From Maratus speciosus (lineage: Eukaryota; Arthropoda; Arachnida; Araneae; Salticidae): 64,000 nt of DNA. Shown here piece by piece: positions 57,005-64,000 of this stretch. The notes beneath the pieces were generated by a model. The model did not search any database. It was given only the letters and a program-made list of their open reading frames with translations, and was not told the DNA's origin. Each line of letters starts with the position of its first letter. The first letter of the stretch is position 1. Location of the stretch: the NCBI GenBank assembly GCA_963932465.1, contig OZ010793.1, positions 260,459,696 to 260,523,695 of the forward strand, read 5' to 3'. Made by a program: the position numbers and the translations under genes.

Positions 57005-57580
57005 AATAAATATCCTTCTACAGAACATTTCCAAAAATTGGGTTTCATCAAGATTTCTTTAAAAAAAAACTTGAAATAGAAACTTTAAATTAGTAACTAT
57101 AGACTACTTCTAATGTGTAAATGCAATACTTGATTTTTTTTTTTTTTTTTTTTTTCAAAAGTTAGAATTTTAACGGTGTGAAATGCAGAAAGAACATTCT
57201 AAAATTTCAGTTTCATCACGATTTCTCAAGAAACTTAAAACATGGCACTTATGTATTTTTAGGACTTACATGCTCGCTTAAAACGTTTATTATTAATATT
57301 ATTAAAATTCTAATACGGCAAATTGGTGAGAAAGACCTCCAAAATCGTCTCATCACGATTTATCTGAAGCTGTTTTTTACAAGAAACTTGAAAATAAATA
57401 TAGTGGTAACTATTAACATGTAGATGCTGATGAAGAACGGCTTTTAAATCTTTTTAAATTTTAAGTGATGAAATGAGCTGAAAACCTTCTAACGTTGCTG
57501 TTCTTCCGAAATTTTCAGGTCCAGAAACTTTAAATGAGACAGAAGTTATTTTTAACGTGTAGTTATTCTGATAGAAAAAA
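57005..57580 (+). repeat. Degenerate tandem array, period about 140-170
   Basis: AACATT(T/C)...TTTCATCAxGATTTCT then AAACTTGAAA/AAACTTAAAA recurs near 57043, 57211, 57349 and weakly near 57520. No frame is conserved. Confidence 0.6.
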
Positions 57581-58729
57581 TGAAATAGGATTGAAATTTG
57601 AATGTGTGAATCGTCGCAGTGAATGTTACCACATTATTATCTAGAATAAAATCTACTCTAAGTATAAATTTATTTGAATTGATGGCATTCTATAAAGTGA
57701 TTAAAGAGTCGAGCAGAAATTTTTAAAAGATAGCTTTTTGAAGTAGAGTTTCGATAGCAAATAACACTTATATTTGTAACAGATGAGTTATTTAAGAAGC
57801 ATTTTCCTAATAAATTAGTTTTCAAGTTAATAAAAAAATGCTTCAAATTAATTTTAATTAAATATTTAAATACAAGTTAAAAATTGTTTTAAAACAACAG
57901 CAATATATTTAATTTTATCACAGTTTAATAATATGCATTACTTTACCTCTCTCAGAGAACTTTTCAGAAATGCTTGCTCTCATAAAAATTCTTAACTTTT
58001 TATACTTTTCTAGATTTCGTGTCAGTGTCCATTCTATGATTTTCCATTTTCGAAATTTTGAGTAAGCCTGTGGTTTTAGCTTGGAGTAAGCAGTTTTTTA
58101 ATGATTTTGTTGTAGCAAAAAATGTTCTAAATGGCAAATTTTGAATAGAAGACTCGTAAAAATTTTTTTTTTAAATTTATGCATTTTTTAAAAATTTACG
58201 AGAATATTGTTTCACTGTCATTTCAATATTGTTTTATCTTATTTTAAGCATTTTTATAATATACATTACATACTTATCTCAAAAAGGTAAAAAATTAAAC
58301 CGCGTGTCAATCTTTATGGTACACCCTGTATATTGGCCAATATATTAGTTATTCACAAATGTTTGTAAAATTAATTTTAGAACAATAATGCGTGACGGAA
58401 AAGTGTGTGTAGCATTTTTTATCAAAAATAAAATTTCGTTTAGTTTAAACAAACATCAAGCAATAATTGCTTATAAATGGCAATGTATTCATTTGAATTA
58501 TTTTGAGTGGCCATATATAGAAATTAATAATTATATGCGCATTACATAACACACTGAAATTTAAACCAGCTGCAAAACACATTTCAATAAATATCCGGCA
58601 ATAGATGGTAGTGTATGTGAATTTTTTTGTGTGAGTCTGTATACAAATATCGTTTACATACCTAATTAATGTTTTGTGCCGCATAATATGCATAATGCAA
58701 AGCTCCCAAATGGTGCTCTTTCGCCCCTA

Positions 58730-59480
58730 AAGTTCCCTTTATAGAAAAAGGTCCTCTTTGGTACACTTCGCCTTTTTTTTTGGGTGAATGAAAAAAAAAA
58801 TTCCAAAAATTTACTAATGTGGAAAAATGTTCACAAAATGTAAAAATCTCTAAAAATCGTAGAGGACAAAATTTACTATAGTGGGCTTGTTATGGTATAG
58901 CATTGTAACCGAAATTCTTTCATGAATGCCAAAAAATCGCCACGGAATGCGGAAAAAGTTAAACTCAATGAAAATCGCATTAAAATTCACTAAAAATTTA
59001 GAAAGCGCAGAGGACAAAATTTACTACATTTAACTACTAGAAGATTAAAACCGAATGACAAAAAATCGCTGCAGAACACAAAAAAACTCAAAAATTGTAT
59101 AAAAAATTAGAAAAAAAAATTAAAAAAATCACGATATGAATTGCGAAACAAATTTATTGAAAAGAGAACAAAATATATTCAACTGCAGTAAAAGATTCGA
59201 ACAGGCAAAAAACTTTAAAAATCGCATAAAAAATTGCGAAAGATTAAAAAATCGCAGTGCGAATTCCGAATAAACTTTATTGAAAAGAGGACAACATTTA
59301 CTATAATGATGGGACTAAAAAATTTAAACAGGATTCTTTTTACTAATGTGGAAAAATCACCGCGAAATGCATAAAAGTCGCTAAAAATTCATAAAAAGCT
59401 GAAAAAAGCTGAAATTCGCATAAAAAATTCGCCAAAAATAAATCACTGTACAAATTCTGAATAAGCTTTATTAGGCAGAT
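58730..59480 (+). repeat. Degenerate tandem array, period about 120-155
   Basis: AGAGGACAAAATTTACTA and variants lie at 58861, 59009, 59163 and 59285. Each is followed by ACTAAAAAATTxAAAC-like sequence and AAAAATCxCxGCGAAATGC and AAAAATCGCA tracts. One more diverged unit occurs near 60970-61090. Confidence 0.7.
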
Positions 59481-59595
59481 TTCGTATGAAATACTACCTA
59501 TTACATTCTCCCCTATGTTGGAATTTCTGAAAAATTTTTGCAGATCTATACCGATCATAACCCCAAGAGCCCAAAACCACTCTCAGTAAAAATCT

Positions 59596-59599
<4 letters not shown>

Positions 59600-59627
<28 letters not shown>

Positions 59628-59690
59628 ATAACCATTAATTAAATCTATATCTATCTATCTATCTATCTATATATATATATATATATATCA
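59600..59690 (+). repeat. TATC/TA microsatellites
   Basis: Two runs of TCTA repeats (59597-59627 and 59650-59669) flank a short unique piece and are followed by (TA)n up to about 59688. Confidence 0.9.
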
Positions 59691-59819
59691 CTTTCTTCTG
59701 GACAGGATAACTTCCACAATTCTGCACAAATCTCTTCCAAACTGATACATAAAATCAAAGGACATAAAATCTCGGCCAAGTTCGTCAATGGGCAAAATCG
59801 GACCAAGGGGATGGAAATA

Positions 59820-60345
59820 GGGAGGGGTTTTGTGAAAACAGAAAAAACCCCATAACTTCTTAACTTTTGTACATATCAAATCAGTTTAAAGTTTTTATTA
59901 CTTCTAAAAGTAGGGCCAAAAATTTATGTATCACAGATTTTTGATAAAATTAAAAAATGGGCTCAAGGGGCGCAAAAAATGGGATTTTTGGGAGAAAAAA
60001 ATTCATAACTTCGTCAATTCTCAAGATATCAAATCCAATTAATTTTATTATAAATATCCTTTATATTATCTACAACTTTTATATTCACAAGTTTTTGATA
60101 GGACCAATTCGTACCGCAAAAAAAAATAAAAAAAATAAAAAATAAAAATAAAAACGAAAACAAAAAGGGGGGTGGTTGAAGAAGAAAAAAATCCATAACT
60201 CCGTCAATTCACAAGATATAAAATCCCCATGAATTTATCATATATCTTCTTAATATTGTCTACAACATTTATATAGACAAGTTTTTGATAGGACCAATTC
60301 TTACAGCAAAAACAATTTAAATACACAGCGGTTGAAGAAAAAAAA
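59820..60345 (+). repeat. Degenerate tandem array, period about 150-190
   Basis: CATAACTTCTTAAC (59851), CATAACTTCGTCAATTC (60004) and CATAACTCCGTCAATTC (60194) each begin a unit. Each unit continues with AGATATCAAATCC-, TCTACAACTTTTATAT- and TTTTGATAGGACCAATTC-like phrases. A fourth unit seems to begin where the TTAA MITE inserted. Confidence 0.75.
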
Positions 60346-60353
60346 TCATCTTA

Positions 60354-60777
60354 TTAAGGGTGTATTCAAATCCAAACTGCTTATTTTCTTACTCATTTTT
60401 AAATTCATTTTTGCTCTCAAACGCATCCAATTAGTAGATTCTCTTATTCAGAAACTATATAATGTACCGTAATGATCGATTTTTTGATAGAGGCAGAATA
60501 TATTTAAAAAAATGATGTCAAATTGGGCATTTTGAACAGAATTTTCCGAAGCGATTGTGTTAGAAACGAAAAATATTGTCCTACTGAGAAAATAATTGTT
60601 TATAAATGAAGTTTTAATTAATTGAACGAAAAATAAAAACACAGGTCGCTTGTAAATCTCTTCAAAAATCACGTCAGCACGTTTCATATTTTCCCCATTA
60701 AAAATAAATCTGAAAATGTGCCAGAAAATTTCGAGTTGTTGAGCATGGAAAAAGCATTTTTTTGAACACCGCCTTAA
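60354..60777. mobile_element. TTAA-flanked MITE, copy 2
   Basis: It starts TTAAGGGTGTATTCAAATCC and ends TTTGAACACCGCCTTAA and matches 33528-33952 along its length (CCAAACTGCTTATTTTCT, CCAGAAAATTTCGAG). TTAA lies at both ends. It interrupts a tandem array of the giant hAT-like element. Confidence 0.78.
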
Positions 60778-61509
60778 ACATGATTTTATAAAACCAGCTC
60801 TTATATAAAATGAAATAAAAACTCGTCAAAAGCGGCCAGATAAAATTGTTAAAGTGGGTTTATCTCTAATTATGATTTAGTTTTTGTTGGTGAATTTAGT
60901 ATACTTAGCTTCGAAATCTGCCTCCGCCTGTAGGCTGGGCCGGCAGGGATTTTTGAAAAAATTAAAAAAGAGGATAAAATTGACTACTATTGGACTAAAA
61001 AATTGAAACCGAATTCCGTTTATTAATGGGAAAAGATCACCGTGAAAGAAAAACAAAAGCTAAAAATCGCAAGTAAAAATAAACAAAAAATAAAAAAATC
61101 CGAAAACTGGCTTCGAAGTGCATGATTTTAGACACAGATGTACTTCGCCTCTATCTTGTAGCTATATGTGCAGCAGTCTTTTCTACACATATACCACACA
61201 GACCAACCTTTATCTTTATTATTATAGATTTAGTTTTGTTTTCAATTTTGATGTAGAAGTATATCCCTCTATTAAAGGAAATTTTAATTAAAATTTATTC
61301 TTGTTTTCGTTATACTTCTTAAGTATAATTTTATCAGAAGAAAGTATTGGAATATTTTTGATGGATTTACACGTTTTAGGTTGACCTGAATATGATTTGA
61401 CAATTTTTTAAAAATTTCTCTCTATATATGATACATATATCGTAGCCACTTTTCTCTTAAAAATAAAGCATAGAATTTCATCAAATATATTTAATTAGAC
61501 CTTAGCACA

Positions 61510-61870
61510 CACAAGTGCTAATCAGGTTTGGTGTGTATGGCCCAACAGGTGGCATTGCTATGCTGCATTTTTCACAATTTACGTATCTATATCTCAGCAT
61601 CTCTGGTATGAAATTTCACCAAGTTTCACATTCCCTTGACATAAATTGATGCTGCTGATTAGATTTTGGTGTATTTCACCCAACAGGTGGTGCTAATATT
61701 GTGTCGCATTTTTATCGATTTCCGTGATAGCCATCAGATCTTGGCATGTTTGGGATGAAATTTCATTAAATTTAATATGTAAGAGGGTTATGAATAACTG
61801 TTGATTCAATATTGGTTTTGATTACTCCCCAGGGGGGTTTGCCATACTGTGCTTTTTCCGATGAACATCA
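61510..61870 (+). repeat. Degenerate tandem array, period about 140-150
   Basis: GGTTTGGTGTGTATGGCCCA/GATTTTGGTGTATTTCACCC, then CAACAGGTGG (61543, 61681) and a weak third CCAGGGGGGTTTGCC (61829), followed by GCATTTTTxxCxATTTxCGT and GGxATGAAATTTCA. Three units are visible. Confidence 0.65.
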
Positions 61871-62271
61871 TATCTTATCTCAATTTTTGTGTAGAAAGGA
61901 ACTAAAATTAAAATTAAAATTTTTAATGTTTAAGGTTAATAATTAACAATGTATATATTAAATTAATTTAAAATTTTAATACTCAAGAATTTGAATTAAA
62001 AGTTCATGCATCTTTAAGGACAATTATAAAGGTGAGTGCTCATTATTGAACACTTTTTATCATCTTTCAGTAGAATATTTAAGTATGTTTAAATAAAGCT
62101 GTATACATTGATTAATGACTATCTTTATAAAGATAACGAATTAATATCTTTTCTGGGATATTAAAAAAAAAAAAATTATGCTTGCATATTTAGGAAAACT
62201 CGGTGCAGTATTTTTAGACGAATGGCTCCTTTTAGTCTCCCTTTTAAATATAAATGGTTCCTTGAAATTCC

Positions 62272-62302
<31 letters not shown>

Positions 62303-63274
62303 CACCTTTCCACTTTTGGAGGACTAAAATGTGTTGGGAGCCTTGATAATATAATCGAAAACACGTTTAAGCAACTGAACCCATAGATGACAATGTGATG
62401 GATTCTTTTGTGCGGCCTTGTAAAAGTACTATAAATGTTTCGCGCACCGTTTCCCATAGCTTTTTATGCATTTCAAATAATTATCATTAAAGTATCATTA
62501 AAGGATCATGGCGTTTGGAAATATTTTTTAATGTCCCTGTAAACGAGCGATAAATGCTATTTCCGATAGCGAACATATTATAACGAATTTCAAATGTCAT
62601 TTTCGTTATATTTAAAACATAACTTCATTAATGTCTATTTCAAACAATTTCTGTCAATAAAGCATAATATGAAAGAACTCTCTTTTTGTTTTCGCGTAAA
62701 CGAAATACTGATGTTATACACATCATTTACAACAGTGATATACTACTACATTGAACCTCAAAAATATAAACATAAAATTTTGCCGCAATCCAAGCAAACT
62801 TATGGAAGTTAAAATGTAAATAGGTGAATCAGCACAGTAAACACTTTTCAACTTTATTGAAAAGTATTAAAAATCAATATTTTCTTTCTAACATTGTTAA
62901 TTTATTGATGTGTTCATTACAAAAAAAAAAAAAAAAAAATAATAATAATAAGTTTGGAAAGTCTGCGTCCTCCTGCATCTCTAGCGTCCCCCTTGAAAAA
63001 AAAAAGTAAGGGGACGCTGGAGATAAAATAAAAAAGTGAGGGACGCTGTCCGCCCCGCGTCCCCCCTCGACTGCACCACTGCATAGAGATTGGATTCTAG
63101 TTCAGAACATAGTGAGTAATATGAAAAGCATTCTGATAAATTTTCACTAAAATATGTTTAAAACATTTCATGTAACGAAGTTAAAATGAAAAAAATGATT
63201 TTTCTAAAAATCGCATTTAAAGATTTCTTATCTATATTGTTTCTTATCTATAAAATTAATCTAGAAGTGTCAAT

Positions 63275-63787
63275 AATAGTCACTTGTAAAATAAATTTTT
63301 AATTTGAAGCAAACATTATTATTTGCGCTGTTTATACAGTTGGCAACAGTTTAAATTAATACAAATTTCTAAAATAAGTAAAAAATATCTCTCGAAATGC
63401 TGAAAATTTGAATTTAAAATAGAAATAAAACCTCAAAAAATGAGTCAAATTAAAAAAGTGAATGCAGTCTGCACACCGAGAAATTTTAACGTATAAAATG
63501 ATCTAAAAATGAATTAACTCCCATACATAGTTTTTGCTCCTATAAAACTTTTTTAATGGAACGATTTTGCCCAACTTTAGCATTAAATATCTCTTAAAAT
63601 AATTATTTGATTTGAAAACTGTCTGCACCAGCGTGTTTATCAAACATTTCTCTATAATATCGCCGATTTTCATATTTTGGCATGCAGTATTTTTCTTAAT
63701 ATTAACGCAGAAAGACCTCCGGTCACAAAAAATTCAAAACCGGCGGCGGCGGTGACAGCGTAAGTTACTTTTTTTTAGAATAGAGAG
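63275..63787 (-). mobile_element. Partial Helitron-like copy
   Basis: It matches 53645-54177 in direct orientation, including TTTTTGCTCCTATAAAACTT, GAAAGACCTCCGGTCACAAA and CCGGCGGCGGCGGTGACAGC. The minus-strand 5' end is TCTCTCTATTCTAAAAAAAA. It keeps the uninterrupted join (TTTAAATTAATACAAATTTC) that shows where the inner element inserted at 52588. The 3' half is missing. Confidence 0.75.
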
Positions 63788-64000
63788 ATAACTTTTTTAA
63801 AACCATTTATACATTAATGTGTAGCGTATTTGTGTAGCTTAAAGTTGTAGCAAAAAATTTTTCAAAAGAATAAAAATCGTTGCCATTTGTTAAGTAATAA
63901 TAATTTTCGTCTCACTGTGTACTACCCTCCCCTATACTTTGTATTATGCGCTCGGGCAAGGAAAGGACCATTGCCCCTCCCTGGATTTAAAAAAATTAAT

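Larger units (their letters stand above)
56121..63081. mobile_element. Nearly 7-kb non-coding hAT-like element
   Basis: CATAGAGC (56113-56120) and CATAGAGA (63082-63089) flank it, 7 of 8 bases matching. It starts CAGTGGTGTAGTCCTGG and ends CTCGACTGCACCACTG. GGGGACGCT motifs lie near both ends (56149 and 62975-63060). At 6961 bases it is long for a hAT. No transposase or other gene is visible. Instead it holds several separate tandem arrays, a TATC microsatellite and a nested TTAA-flanked MITE. It could also be two hAT ends enclosing unrelated DNA. Confidence 0.65.

Noticed and set aside
56628..57423. Coding remnants of a transposase in the giant hAT-like element
   Set aside because: The frames contain none of the hAT motifs and partly coincide with tandem repeat units.

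Overview
This window looks like intergenic, transposon-dense DNA from an AT-rich animal genome. An arthropod, possibly a chelicerate such as a spider, is my best guess. That guess is inference: it rests on an intronless animal-type diflavin reductase, on RTE, Ty3/gypsy, Penelope-like, hAT, Tigger/pogo and Helitron-like elements, and on many poly-A/T and poly-C/G runs. I see no bacterial operons, CRISPR arrays or viral genomes.

Only one clearly intact host gene is visible: an uninterrupted 579-codon gene for NADPH-dependent diflavin oxidoreductase 1 (12831-14570, NDOR1/Tah18 family). A second possible host piece is a short terminal exon at 5445-5621 that I cannot name. Everything else with coding character is the decayed remains of transposons.

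Layout. 1-726 is a long palindrome. 735-3815 and 8046-12538 are two copies of one repeat, each split by a different insertion; copy 1 carries the empty site for copy 2's insertion. 3816-5322 is the tail of a Ty3/gypsy element with its 3' LTR. 6437-7984 is an inverted-repeat element built from a 30-bp minisatellite. 12831-14640 is NDOR1. 14738-15720 is a Tigger-like element with a second one inside it. 19463-20992 is a hAT-like element stuffed with the same 30-bp minisatellite. 21180-24270 is a decayed RTE-type LINE. 25800-28573 is a truncated Ty3/gypsy element. 29481-31296 is a TAA-flanked DNA transposon with another nested in it. 32411-36484 holds a dead autonomous hAT (exact 8-bp target duplication) and several MITEs. 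37860-38568 and 44237-44909 are two Tigger-like copies in opposite orientation. Between them, two tandem host units are split by a hAT (40645-41105) and by a Penelope-like element (41296-43525) with inverted tail copies and hammerhead-ribozyme-like motifs. 46741-47482 and 48820-50226 are hATs. 51425-54844 is a four-layer nest of Helitron-like elements plus a MITE. 56121-63081 is a nearly 7-kb non-coding hAT-like element made largely of degenerate tandem repeats with 120-190 bp periods.

The genes do not form a pathway. The interest lies in transposon architecture: insertion order can be read from target-site duplications and inverted repeats, and several elements carry tandem arrays instead of genes. 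All boundaries, repeats and motifs were read by eye; no alignment or database search was run.
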